From contig JAHDHC010000002.1 of assembly GCA_020631485.1 (NCBI GenBank), positions 1 to 64,000 on the forward strand: a stretch of 64,000 nucleotides of DNA, given 5' to 3'. The notes beneath the pieces were generated by a model. It had not been told where the DNA came from. It did no database searches and saw only the letters and a program-made list of their open reading frames with translations. This document shows, piece after piece, positions 44,172-55,036 of the stretch (within the stretch, counting starts at the first letter, position 1; each line of letters begins with the position of its first letter). This stretch comes from Candidatus Altimarinota bacterium (GTDB taxonomy: Bacteria; Patescibacteriota; Gracilibacteria; BD1-5; UBA6164). Made by a program: the position numbers and the translations under genes.

Positions 44172-44756
44172 TTAATCGTTGAATCTTTCATATGCTTCTC
44201 TGTATCATTTCTGTAACTCTTGTTGATCTTGGGCTGTTAAGTCATTAAAGGTTAAGTCATCACTGAATCATGAAAAACGAGTTGTTGCAATATTTCAATC
44301 TATAAAACTTTTTACATATTGTAGGCCATCTTCGTCTTCCAAAAAACTTTTATATTGTAAAAATAATTCTTTTGCCCCATATTTATTTCCGAGATGTCTT
44401 TGTTGAGCTAGCGATAGGTCTGAGAAATATAAATAACTAGTATCAGTAGAATCTATACCAATCTGTCATGTATAACCAGGTGTCTCTCCATAGAGAAAGT
44501 GTAGTATTTTTTCTTGATCATCTTCAGCCATGTAACGTTCATACATCAGATCCAATGCCTCTTCAATGCTATTAGGTTCATCTAAAGCTGTTAATAAATC
44601 TTCAGGAGTTCATTCAGTATCCGCGTTTTCACTTTCACGTATCGTGTTTAAAAAATCACTATTTGATTCAAAATCCTCTCCAGTAAGCTCATTTTTATTA
44701 TTTTTTGGTTGTTCAATAAGATCTAAATTAGTTCATTCTAGTCCCATAATTTGCAT
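44172..44756 (-). CDS. Acidic protein of unknown function
   Basis: 194 aa, acidic, helical, no signal peptide (MQIMGLEGTNLDLIEQPKN, then TPEDLLTALDEPNSIEEALDL, MAEDDQEKILHFL). No family recognised; codon use fits the host. Confidence 0.7.
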
Positions 44757-44874
44757 GGTTATATTTTAATTTACAAGAGTAATGATAACATAAATCTAAA
44801 TTATAGGTCAAATTTTTCATGTTCTTGTACTTTCCATCATCAAATAGCAAATGAAATAATTTAAACAGTCTAAA

Positions 44875-45972
44875 CTAAATCTTCTTGTAAAAATAGCAAA
44901 GCTCTCAACCATTGTAGAGCTTTCTTTTTTTGAACTGAGCTTTACTGAGGGTCTCAAAATCTGGATAGGAAGTAATGATTCCCCCAGAATATTTTCCAAA
45001 TGCAAAAAATTTTGCAAGTGAGAAATGTATATCGTCGATATCATCCTGTTCCAGTCTGAGACCATATGGAGGATTGGAAACGATATGTCAGACTTTATAC
45101 TTTTTAAACACATCTTTATAATCAGCATGGAGAAACTCTATAGTATCATCAACTCCTGCATTTCGAGCATTTTCAGCTGCTATATCTAGATTTTCTTCCT
45201 CAATATCTGACGCATAGATAAAGTATTTTTTCTCATATTCTCAAGCTTTCGCCGATGCGAGTGCTTCTCTATAATACTTTGGTGAATAAAAATCAAAATC
45301 CATAAAAGCAAAACTACGGAATTTTCCAGGTGCGATATTACGAGCAATAAGTGCAGCTTCTATAGCGATAGTTCATGATCAACAAAATGGATCATAAAAA
45401 TTTTCTGAATATTTCCAGTGAGAAAGCGCTACAATTGCAGCTGCGAGATTTTCCTTGAGTGGTGCTTCGACACTCTGACTTTTATAGCCCCTTTTAAAGA
45501 GTCAAGCACCCGAAGTGTTGAGAAGAACTTTGAGTCTATCGTTTTGCAGAAGAATCTGTATCTCTAAAGTTCCTTGGTTTTCTGACTCAAAGAAGTCTCT
45601 GGATTGTTCTATTTTTTTAATAATCGATTTCTTTGCTAAAGACTGGAGACTTGGTTCAGATGATAATTGGGACTTGAGAGATTTAGCTTTGAGGTGCAAT
45701 ACAAATCCATCGCTTACATATTTTTCCCAATTAATAGTAGCTATAGCATCAAAATAGCTGTCAAAATCAGATATATTTTCTTCTGATAATAATTCGAGAT
45801 ATACTCTGTTTCAGAATCTACTCCAGAGGTTCATGCAAGCTATAGCAGATTCATCTCCTCTAAAATATATAGCTTTATCCAGGACTTCTGTGATCTCATA
45901 GCCTAGTTTTTGTACTTCTTTTTTTACTAGTGCCTCAAGCCCAAGCTCACAGGTTAATACGTAGTTATACAT
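44875..45972 (-). CDS. Class I SAM-dependent RNA methyltransferase (THUMP, RlmL/TrmN-like)
   Basis: 365 aa. N-terminal THUMP-like region ([20 protein letters not shown]) and a methyltransferase domain with [19 protein letters not shown] (SAM loop), [20 protein letters not shown] and the catalytic [14 protein letters not shown]. The end ([20 protein letters not shown], then NGGELCYFY) is the RlmL-family C-terminus. Modifies rRNA or tRNA; exact target cannot be told. The start overlaps the previous gene's stop by 8 nt. Confidence 0.85.
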
Positions 45973-46483
45973 GATCTTGCAAAGGCTTATCGTCTAAATA
46001 GGTTGTTTTTAAAAATTGCTCATAAAAATCATCTCCCTGTTCTTTTGCTCCATCTAAACAGACCTTGAGATAGGTTTCTTGCGCTTTGCAACCATGGTTA
46101 TATTTTCCATTATTTTTGTTTGCGGAAAAGAAAAAACATTCTCATATATTTTCGTGTGATACAAAATCGAAACAAGAACTTGAAATGATGTCGTATTCTT
46201 GTTCACGAATTTTTATCTCTTCAAATTCTTCGTCTGAAACCTGAAAAATAACTCCATTTACGAGATTAGAATCTCTCACACTTCTTTTAATATCTAGTGC
46301 ACAAAATCAGATTCATTTTATATCAGGAAATGTTGCCGTAAATCATTCGGGGCACCAGATACTAAAATCTCGTATGAATCAACGGACATATGCCGGAGTG
46401 ACTTCTGATACTCCAGGAGCTGAAGCTTTTATGGATGAAAGACTCATAAGTGATCCAAATCAAAATATCTGTTTCATGCTCAT
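45965..46483 (-). CDS. Gamma-glutamylcyclotransferase-like (GGCT-fold) protein
   Basis: 172 aa. QIFGFGSLMSLSSIKASAPG, then YVRGFIRDFSIWC, GFTATFPDIKGIG and NGVIFQVSDEEFEEIKIREQ resemble GGCT-like proteins, including the glycine loop and a conserved Glu/Arg-Glu region. Two ATGs at 46483 and 46477 are possible; the first is used. Overlaps the downstream methyltransferase start, so cotranscribed. Confidence 0.75.
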
Positions 46484-46556
46484 ATATTAGAAATAACTTG
46501 CGTATTATACAGAAAAAAACATAATGTATAGGAATTATCAATATAATTTATTTACT

Positions 46557-46838
46557 ATGTCACATTGGGTATGAGTCTTTCAGATGAAAGCAACAGAAGG
46601 AAACGGACAAAAAATAGCAGATATCCTCAAGCAAGTCTCAGCGCTTGATATGCCTGGAAATATCAAGTATAACATGGCGATTGATGGTGATACTATCTGT
46701 GGTTATGAAGAGTGGGAATCAAAAGAAGCACATGCTGCTTCTATGCAAATCCCTGAGGTAATGGAACTTATTTCTCAAGCCTTCCCCTTTATTGATGGAA
46801 AACCTAAAATGCTCTTTGAGGGAGAAAACATAAATTAG
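46557..46838 (+). CDS. ABM-domain small protein (antibiotic biosynthesis monooxygenase-like)
   Basis: 93 aa. SHWVGVFQMKATEGNGQKIA, then CGYEEWESKEAHAASMQIPE and a helical FPFIDGKPK end form the ferredoxin-like dimeric ABM fold. These small proteins are used in quinone or polyketide oxidation and elsewhere; the role here is unknown. Start at 46557 includes the first strand; the ATG at 46584 would lose it. Confidence 0.8.
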
Positions 46839-46861
46839 TATTTTAATTTTTAAGATTATTT

Positions 46862-47272
46862 ATGGAATATATTGCTGTATTACTTGTCGCAGTTGTATGA
46901 ATGTGAGCTGCAATGCTCTGGTTTGGACCTTTGTTTTGAGATCTGTGGATGAAGATTCATGGCTGGGAAAATATGTCAAAGAAAGAACTCAAAAAACAAC
47001 AAAAATGAATGGAAAAATACATGGCTCTAGAGGCTATAAATACATTTATCATGGTATGAGTACTCGCTTTTATCCTTGGGATCACGACTGCATATTCTCC
47101 ATATCTTGTAGCTTTTCTTCTCTGGATTGGTTTTCTCTACCCTATCGTTGTAAGTGCAGTGATTTGGGGAGCAGATAATAAAAAGTGGTATTGTCATAAA
47201 ATCGCAGTCCTCGCTGGTTTTAACCTCGTATTTATAATGCTCGCAGCATTTCTCCTCACCTTCTGGAAATAA
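46862..47272 (+). CDS. DUF1761 membrane protein
   Basis: 136 aa, four helices (VLLVAVVGMGAAMLWFGPLF, INTFIMVGVLAFILGITTAY, VAFLLWIGFLYPIVVSAVIW, AVLAGFNLVFIMLAAFLLT). The MLWFGPLFG motif followed by a basic loop is characteristic of DUF1761. Function unknown. 23 bp after the ABM gene. Confidence 0.8.
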
Positions 47273-47283
47273 GATGATTTTTC

Positions 47284-47320
47284 AAAAGCCAGTCCCAAAT
47301 ATGGGACTGGCTTTTTTTAG
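47284..47320. terminator. Strong intrinsic terminator
   Basis: AAAAGCCAGTCCC-aaatat-GGGACTGGCTTTTTT, bidirectional, between convergent DUF1761 and EamA genes. Confidence 0.9.
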
Positions 47321-47360
47321 ATCTTTTATAAATAAATTCAGAGGTTTATTTATAAACAGT

Positions 47361-48281
47361 CTATGTTTTATTCTCTTCTCTGATTATCATAAAAAAACTG
47401 GTCATGAGTAATAGCCCAAATATCAACTGGGTTGTAGAGAGAATATTACCATTAAAATACCAATCAAAAAATACTCAACTGAGTGGGTATGCGAGCTCAA
47501 AAATCCCAGCACTTGATGCATGGACCTTTCTAAGGCCATAGTAATAGAGAAAAAGCCCTACAGCTCCACTCGTAAAAACTATAATAAAAAAGAGTTTCCA
47601 CTGTAGCGCTCAAAAATCTCCAAGACTCAATATATCCCCAAAAATCAGAAGTGCTCAGAAGGCCAGAATTGCTGTTGTAACAAAACGCAAAGCACTCGAA
47701 ATACGAAATCAGAGTTCTGTTACAAGACTCTTGCCAAATACTGTTGATGAACCATAGGCAAATGCAGCTAAGAGAGCAAAAAATGCTGGACTTGAGAAAA
47801 AATTCACAGTCAAAAAATCTCTCCCCATTGACTCAAATGCAATCATGTATCCAGATACAATAGCAATTGCAGCCCACATATAAAAACGCCTACTAAGAGA
47901 CTCTCTCAGAATAATAGCTGCAAGCCCAAGGGCAAAAACAGGCTGGAGTTTTTGTAAGATAATTACGGTTGAGAGAGTCGTCTCACCTGCAAAGGCAGCG
48001 AAGTAAGCCTTGGTGATCATGAGTGTTCATATGAGTCCTCCAAAAAAAGACACCCATAGTAAACTAAAGACTGCTTTGCGACTCATGTTTTTTATCTTTT
48101 GCCATCCCCATATGAGAAAGGGACTCAAAAGAATAGCCCCGAGCAAGTGCTCGATAAATACAATATTTAAAGCGGGAAACTCGGACAAGTTTGGACGGAT
48201 CAGAGTCCCATCTAAACTCCAAGCAGTTGCTGCAGTGATGATGGCTATAGCTCAGATGAGGAAACTTGTATTTTGTTGCAT
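47361..48281 (-). CDS. EamA/DMT-family transporter 1
   Basis: 306 aa, ten predicted helices in two EamA repeats (LIGAIAIITAATAGSLDGTL ... VIILQKLQPVFALGLAAIIL, then SPAFFALLAAFAYGSSTVFG, YYFGLRKVHASSAGIFELAY). Drug/metabolite exporters or amino-acid exporters; substrate unknown. Confidence 0.85.
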
Positions 48282-48354
48282 ATCTTTTTATTATCATTTG
48301 GATAAACCAAGTGTATGCAAAAAAAGAATAGGTCAATAAATTATCAGCTCAGCG

Positions 48355-48726
48355 TTATCTCATACTTGCTGTACGAAGCATCGTAAGTTGCGTATATTTA
48401 CGAATCTTTTTCGATTGAGCTCTATTTTTTGCTCGTATTCTATACTTGTCAGCACGTACTTTTTTGAGTTCTTCTTTCGAGAAATGATTCTGTGTTTCAA
48501 GTACATTTGTCTGACTCAGTGTTTTCTCACTTGGATTTGTAGTAGTAGTTTGGGTGAGTCATATAAATCCAGTCACAACAAATACCAAAACTAAAACTGG
48601 CAAGACAAGCTTAAATGACTGGAGTCATGAAATATTCTTTTTTAGTTGAAGAAAATAGAGTTTCGTAAGTATTTTTAAATTCGTTTTTTGAGATATTTTT
48701 TCTTCTTTGAGTGTAAATGGAGTCAT
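48355..48726 (-). CDS. Single-TM protein, putative anti-sigma factor
   Basis: 123 aa: a ~48-residue basic cytosolic N-terminus, one helix (LVLPVLVLVFVVTGFIGLTQ) and a basic external tail (SEKTLSQTNVLETQNHFSKE). It starts 8 bp after the ECF sigma gene, the usual place for an anti-sigma factor. No ZAS/anti-sigma motif is visible, so the role rests on topology and position. Confidence 0.6.
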
Positions 48727-48734
48727 AACATATA

Positions 48735-49241
48735 TTAATCAGATAAAGGTTTCAGTATTTGGCTGAGTTTTTCTATTCATCGACTGAGGATCTTTCGAAT
48801 ATTTGCTTCGCTTTTCCCTGTCAGATGAGAGATCTCTTTTGTCGAAAATTCATCCAAATATTTCATCACTAGCATTTCTCTTTGTTTTTCTGGAATCTTT
48901 CTCATCGCATTATATACTTCTTGCATATGAGCTTGATTATCAATTTGTTTGTGTATTTCATTTTCATATTTTATATACTCCGCATGACTTAATTCCAGAT
49001 CGTCATCAACATGTATTTCGATTTTTGCTCTTCGATAATAATCATACAGAGTATTTCTCGCTATGGTAAATATCCGAGTAGAAAACTGATATTGATGATC
49101 AAAATTTTCAAACTTCTCAAATCCTTTTAAAAATGTTTCACTCGAGAGATCTTCTGCGAGATTTCTATCTTGGGCAAGATTATAAAAGAAGTAAGAAAAT
49201 ATTTTGTGTTTGTATTGGTGATAATAATCTGTATATTTCAT
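48735..49241 (-). CDS. ECF-type RNA polymerase sigma factor
   Basis: 168 aa. Region 2: YHQYKHKIFSYFFYNLAQDR, then AEDLSSETFLKGFEKFENFD, TRIFTIARNTLYDYYRRAK. Region 4: MRKIPEKQREMLVMKYLDEF, then STKEISHLTGKSEANIRKIL. Directs transcription of envelope-stress or similar regulons. Follows the secreted coiled-coil gene by 2 nt. Confidence 0.9.
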
Positions 49242-49243
49242 TG

Positions 49244-49687
49244 CTATTTTTTTATCTGTATTCTGGTATACTTCTTTTGTTTCAAGGTATTTGTTCGAGA
49301 TGTAGCTTTGGACTTATATGCATCAGTTTCTACTTTTTGAAGCCTTTCTAGGAGCCTTGAAGATCTCTTTCCCATCTCATCTTGTATCTTGAGTTCGAGA
49401 TAATCAAGTATTGCTAAAATGTTTTTTGATTTCGTATCTGAGTTATTTTGGTATCTCATTTTGAAAGTCTCAATTTTTTTCGAGATATTTTCTAGTATGT
49501 GTGCTTCTTTTTTTGCTTTATTTGATACTTTTAAAGCTATTGCATCGAGTTTTTTTATAAATCTTTCTCATGATTTCATTTCAAGGATTTGCGCCTGAGT
49601 TGTTTGGAGAGAAGCATACGTTCCCTGAGAGAAACTGAATCCTCAGATAAAAACAAGGAGGAGTATGAGGCTTTGTAAGTATTTCAT
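49244..49687 (-). CDS. Secreted coiled-coil protein in the sigma operon
   Basis: 147 aa. Signal peptide (MKYLQSLILLLVFIGGFSFS) and a long basic coiled coil (KKLDAIALKVSNKAKKEAHI, then LDYLELKIQDEMGKRSSRLL). It could be a sensor or ligand for the sigma/anti-sigma pair, like CnrX/CpxP-type helical proteins; no family recognised. Confidence 0.65.
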
Positions 49688-49710
49688 AGCTCTGTTTTTT
49701 AGGAAAATAA

Positions 49711-50898
49711 TTATCTATCATCCTCCTCAAAATCTACATACTGCTCTTCCATTTCATAGAAAAAGTCTGTGTCTAGATTCTCAGAGTTCTCAGGAAATTC
49801 AAATATTTCTTCTGAAGTATCAAATAAATATTCATCATCCAGCTCAGGAAAACCATATTCTTCATAGTAGTCATCGATTTGATTGTATGTAGTATCAAGT
49901 ATATCAAAGAACTGTGTTTCATTCGTCTCACGACGCAATTCCTCGAGTGCCTGAGTCACTAATTTCTTTAGATCTTGATCATCAATATATTGTATTTCTT
50001 CTCTCAAGAGTTCAAGGATCATAGATTTTTCATTTTCAAAATCAAAATCGTCTCAAAAAAAGTCTTCTCCACTAATAATCTCAATCCCCTCTCATTCATA
50101 GTAAGACTCTAAGTCTGGATCCATATAAAATTCATCCATCAGATTAAAAAACATATCTTCATCATCTTCATCTTTTAGGGAATCATAAAGAATATCAATT
50201 TTTTTCTGAATATTTTCATCTTTTATAAATTTCTTTTCTTCCAATAATCATTCAAGTATATCACTTCTGAGCATATCAAAATCGATTTCCATAACATCTC
50301 ACCAGTCTTCATCGTCATCATAACCATAGTAACTATCTATTTCACTATATAATGCATCTAGTTGATCAAAAAATAGATCCTCGTCTTGTATGTCGTTATA
50401 CTGTTCTACAAAATCTTGTACTTTTACTTGTATATCGTCATCATCGATGAATTCTGCTTCTTCAAGAAGTGCATCAAAGATTTGATTTTTTTCATCTGAA
50501 AAATCATATTCATAGGCATCTTCCCATGCTTCATCGTTTTCTCAATAATAATCATCAAGTTCTTTATAGATAGCATCAATGAGTTCAAAGAACTCTCCTC
50601 CATCAGTAATCTGATTGAGCTTATCATACTCTTCTCTGAGACTTTTTTGCAAATCTGTATCTACAACATAAGAGATTTCTTCTTCGAGTGACTCAAGAAT
50701 GTCGTCACGAGAGATATCTTCGAGTTCTTTTTTGATATCTTGCAGTTCTTCTTGAGAAAAGTCATGAGAGAGTTTGAGTTGTTCTAAAATAGTATTTTTA
50801 AATTGCTCATCATTCATCGCATAAGCTCAAAGTACAGTTGTTAGTGTGAGTCCTAGTACACAAGATGCTATAAGGAGTTTCTTTATGTAGTGTTTCAT
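49711..50898 (-). CDS. Secreted acidic repeat protein
   Basis: 395 aa. Signal peptide (MKHYIKKLLIASCVLGLTLT). Four internal repeats of about 70-80 residues, each with [IM]LE(x)LLEE, DD.D.Q.K, then FF.LlDa.Y.E.D.YY, for example DILESLEEEISYVVDTDLQK and FFELIDAIYKELDDYY, or MILELLREEIQYIDDQDLKK and FFDILDTTYNQIDDYY. Extremely acidic; could bind cations. First gene of the sigma operon (24 bp upstream of the coiled-coil gene). Function unknown. Confidence 0.75.
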
Positions 50899-51043
50899 AA
50901 TCAAATATAAGTTTTTAAAATATTACGTAGTCTACAAAAGCTTTATACGTACTTTTTAAAAAACTGTGACACTTTTTTTAAAAATTATCTATTTTGTAGT
51001 TTTCATAAAATAGCATACAATAATGGTCTCTTAATATTTACAC

Positions 51044-51922
51044 ATGACTGAAGCACTCATTTATGCTATACTCGCACTCTTTATTTTTGGGACATATGAT
51101 TATCTCGTTGTAAAACCTGCGAGAAGAATTCCTGTAATTCCTCTCGCTTTATACCTTTCACTTGGTCAATTTTTGATATTTTTTGTCTTATTTCTCTTAT
51201 TTTGAACACATATTTCACTTTGATGAGAACTTATATATCCAATTTTTGCAGGTATATTTGGAGTAACAGGAATCATATTTTTTTCTAAAAGTGTACAGAC
51301 ATGACTTGCTGGGATTAGTTCGAGTATCGCAAATGCATACCCCCTTATTACTATTTTTGTATGAGCCCTTATTTTTAAGGAACAGATTGTAAATATGCAG
51401 TATGTATTTTTTATTTCTATTATTCTCTGAATCTTTTTTCTATCTTTTCAATTATCAGAAATCAAGTCTCTCAAACTCTCACAGTGTAAGTCATCACTTG
51501 GATTTGCATTTTGAGCAATGCTTGCCTGGGCAGGCTTCACAGTCTTATTTAGTGTTTCAACCGAGTACTATTGAGCTATAAATACCGTTTTAATTGCAGA
51601 ATTTGGAAATATACTTGCTCTAAGTTTACTTTTAATTATCACGAAACAATCAGTGATTAAGCATCTTCAAGTCATTGACAAGAAAATTGTCTTAGATGTT
51701 GGAAAAGTTCTTATATGTTCTCTTTTTTGAGTGTATTTTTTTGCTAAAGCATTTGAGACTGGAGGTACTATCAGTGTTGTTTCAGCAATTACAGCGAGTT
51801 CTCCTATTATGACCACACTCTTAGCTAGGATCTTTTTAAAAGAAAAACTCAATGTCATCCAATATTGAGCGATGCTTTTACTCATTGCTTGAGTTTCTGG
51901 GCTGAGTTATGTTTCTTTATAA
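51044..51922 (+). CDS. EamA/DMT-family transporter 2
   Basis: 292 aa, ten helices (LIYAILALFIFGTYDYLVVK, PLALYLSLGQFLIFFVLFLL, ANAYPLITIFVGALIFKEQI, and IMTTLLARIFLKEKLNVIQY). Related to but not a close copy of transporter 1. Followed directly by the zur promoter region. Confidence 0.85.
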
Positions 51923-51929
51923 TAAGATC

Positions 51930-51988
51930 TTGACTCAATAAGAAATAATATATAATAGTTTTAGATTAATTGATACAATATCTCAATT
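51930..51988 (+). promoter_or_regulatory. zur promoter with 21-bp palindromic operator
   Basis: TTGACT (51930-51935), 15-bp spacer, TATAAT (51951-51956). The operator at 51968-51988 has arms AATTGATAC and a right half ending TCTCAATT; it ends one base before the zur ATG, a roadblock position. 18 of 21 bases match the operator at 56267-56287. Confidence 0.7.
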
Positions 51989-52384
51989 ATGAGGATACAA
52001 GATATTTTACGCAGAGAGAAAAAAAGTGTTACACCTGAGCGTGTGAAGCTTTTTGAGCTGATGGAATGATTTCATATATTTTCAGCACAAGATATAGAAA
52101 ATCTCTGTCCAAGTATATGAAGAGCGAGTATATACCGTACTATAAAACTTTTTTGTGAGATCTGAGTACTCCGTAGAGTCAGTCTAGAGTTCTGAGTAGA
52201 GCAATATGAGCTCAATTCAGAAAAAAACCACCATGAACACATGAAGTGTGAGAGCTGTGGAAAAGTCTTGTCTTTTGAGTCAGATTTTATATGTAAACTT
52301 TTAACACAAGTTGCAAAAAATCATAACTTTTCTCTTAAGCAACACTCGATAAATCTCCACGGGAATTGCGAGAATTGTTCTTAA
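51989..52384 (+). CDS. zur: Fur-family regulator, zinc-responsive (Zur-like)
   Basis: 131 aa winged helix plus dimerisation domain. SVTPERVKLFELMEGFHIFS, SIGRASIYRTIKLFCEIGVL (DNA helix) and structural zinc motifs MKCESCGKVLSF and GNCENCS (two CxxC). Position before znuACB and a palindromic operator support a zinc role over iron. The gene controls itself and the Znu system, most likely. Confidence 0.85.
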
Positions 52385-52408
52385 TTACTACTTTAATAAT
52401 ACACTATT

Positions 52409-53482
52409 ATGAAAAAAATTATTATATATATTTGCCTCTGTTTTGGGCTCATCGCTTGTGGACAAGAGCTCGCACCAAGCGAAAATCTCGGTCAAAATAA
52501 TTCACAAGCAGTAAGTGAGACTGTAAGACAAGAAAAGATACAAGTTACAACTTCTATTGTACCACTCTCCTCACTTGTAAATACTATTGGCTGAGACTAT
52601 ATAGAGCTCAACAACATAGTTCCTGCTGGAGTATCTCCTCACGGATTTGATATGTCAGCAAAACAAATGGCACGTGTTCAAGATTCTGAAATAGTATTTC
52701 TCACATGACTTGAACACATAGATGGTTTTTTAGAAAAAGCAGCCGCAGGTTCAAAACAGATTCATCTCGCTGATGGGATAGAACTTCTTGAGGCCTCTCA
52801 TGATGAACATAGTGATGAGCACGACAGTCATGATGTATCACATAACGAAGAGCACGATGATACACACGAGGATGAACATCATGATGAATGACATGATGAT
52901 GATGCACATGAATCTGAAGAAAAAGAAAGTCATGGTGAGCACAAAGATGAGGATTCACATGATGCGCATGATACTGATCCACATGTATGGCTCGGGAAAG
53001 AAAATATCATATCAATCGCTCAGAAAATACGTGATGAACTTTCAGCAATATCACCGGAACAAAGCACTTATTTTTCTGAAAATACTATAAAATTTAGCGC
53101 TGATCTAGAGATGCTCTACAGTGATTTTGCAACTCAAACCGAAGGAAAAAATCCTCAAAAATTCATTGTTTTCCACGATGCCTATAACTATCTTATGCAG
53201 TCTGTAGGTATGGATCTTGATCTCAAAATCCCATTTTCTGAAAATGTTATGCATGAAACAGGAACAGCACATATGGCAGAACTCATAGAAGCTGTAAAAA
53301 CACAAGACATCCAGTATGTATTTAAAGAACCTCAATTCCAAGAATGATCGCTCCAGAAGTTTGTAGATGAATACAGTCTGACTCTCGGAACCCTCGATCC
53401 TCTAGGGACTGATCCAACAGCTAAAGGATATCTTGAAAACATACAATCAAACCTAGATTCTCTTGCAAAAGTCTATGAATAA
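52409..53482 (+). CDS. znuA: Zinc ABC transporter substrate-binding lipoprotein
   Basis: 357 aa. Lipobox at LGLIACG, binding domain with metal ligands AGVSPHGFD, DTDPHVWLGKE, KFIVFHDAYNYL and a C-terminal FKEPQFQE. A long His/Asp/Glu-rich insert (residues ~130-190, HDEHSDEHDSHD type) is typical of ZnuA and collects zinc. Cotranscribed with zur and znuC (8-nt overlap with znuC). Confidence 0.93.
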
Positions 53483-54197
53483 AGTCCTCGAACTCAAAGA
53501 TATATCTCTCACATATAGAGCAAAGAAAAACCCGTTACTCTGACATGTGAGTTTTTCTTTACATACATGACAAGTGCTTTCTATCATAGGAAAAAATGGG
53601 ACAGGTAAATCTTCCCTTCTCAAAATCATAGCAGGAATTGAAACTGGATATTCGGGAAATCTTTGCTTATATACTGATAAAATTTCGTATGTTCCCCAGA
53701 AACTCAGTCTTGAAAAGAGCTTCCCAATAACCGTGCAAGAGTTTTTTCGTATTTTTAATGATGTTATAGATACAAAACATCTTCAAAAAATAGTATCACT
53801 TTTAAAAATCAAGCACTTGCTTTCGCAAAACATACATACCCTTTCAGGCTGAGAATTTCAGAAGGTTCTTATCACAAACGCTCTTATTTGAAGTCCTGAA
53901 TTATTATTACTCGATGAACCAACAAGTGGAATAGATATTGTCGGAGAAGAGCTTTTTTATGAAGTGATACACGAGATACAAAAGATATTTCCTGATCTTT
54001 CGATTATTCTTGTTTCTCATAACATACATCTTGTATACAAACACTCAACGCATGTTATATGCCTTCACGAGAACAATTTTTGCTGTCATGGAACTCCTGC
54101 AGAAGTATCAACTCACCCAGAAGTTACAAAGATATTTTGAAAACACTTTCAAGTCTATGAGCATGACCCACATACAAAGCATCATCATATTCACTAA
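53475..54197 (+). CDS. znuC: Zinc ABC transporter ATP-binding protein
   Basis: 240 aa. Walker A IIGKNGTGKSSLLKIIAGIE, Q-loop YVPQKLSL, signature TLSGGEFQKVLI, Walker B ELLLLDEPTSGID and ILVSHNIHLV. The C-terminus ends in a His-rich tail (HTKHHHIH), unusual for the ATPase and perhaps zinc-sensing. Confidence 0.92.
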
Positions 54198-54208
54198 ATT
54201 GTAAATAC

Positions 54209-55015
54209 ATGTTTGAAATACTTAGCTACACATTTTTTCAAAAAGCACTTATAGCAGGAATACTCGTATCATGTATCGGAGGAAGTCTCTGAACACTCGT
54301 CGTACTCCGTCGTGAACCAAATATCACCCATGCTATCTCAAATATACTTTTTTTATGAATTGTTATTTCATTGTTTTTTTCTGGGAATTATTATGTTTAT
54401 GGATCGGTATTTGCGTTTTTATGAGTTGTTTTTCTCGTGTTTCTTGAAAAATATTCTCAGACTTCTCGAGAATCAAGCAAAGAAATACTTGGACAAATCT
54501 GACTCGCAGCTGGAATATTTTTTGTAGGGATTCTCTGAAACGTCCAACTCGATGTATTTAATTTTCTTTTCGGAAATATACTATTTGTAAGTATCTATGA
54601 TATCATCTTGCTCTGAGCTATCTTCATCGTGTGATGTATCTGAGCTGTATGTTTTTGAAGAAAAATACTCCGCGTCACACTCTCTGCTGAGATAGCAAAA
54701 AGCCAAGGAATTCGAGTCCCAGTATATGAGTTTTGATATCTGCTTTATCTTGCTTTTTTCATCGCATTTTCTATAAAGATTTTCTGAGTTATGCTCTTAT
54801 GAGCCTTTCTCGTGCTTCCTGCAAACATCGCAAAAGCCTATGCTCGCAGTATCTTGTGAGTATTTATTCTTGCAACTTGTATATCGATAGTATCAGTTGT
54901 CATTTGACTCTTTAGTTCGTACTTCTTTGATACTTCTGCTTGAGCTACAATTGTCATGATTCTTGCTCTATTTTTTATGTCTAGCCTACTGTATAAAAAA
55001 AGAAGTGAATCATAG
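54209..55015 (+). CDS. znuB: Zinc ABC transporter permease
   Basis: 268 aa, about eight helices. Family features: FFQKALIAGILVSCIGGSLG, HAISNILFLGIVISLFFSGN, and ALFLVLPANIAKAYARSIL-like region. Uses many TGA glycines. Ends the zur operon. Confidence 0.92.
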
Positions 55016-55034
55016 GAATCACTTCTTTTCTTAT
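54994..55034. terminator. Terminator of the zur-znu operon
   Basis: AAAAGAAGTGA/TCACTTCTTTT stem around the znuB stop, between convergent znuB and the COG0523 gene. Confidence 0.75.
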
Positions 55035-55036
55035 TC

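Noticed and set aside
44897-44930. Hairpin AAAGCTCT/AGAGCTTT with T7 that looks like a terminator
   Set aside because: It lies inside the coding end of the methyltransferase (conserved KLYNG region), and the T-run is on the antisense strand.
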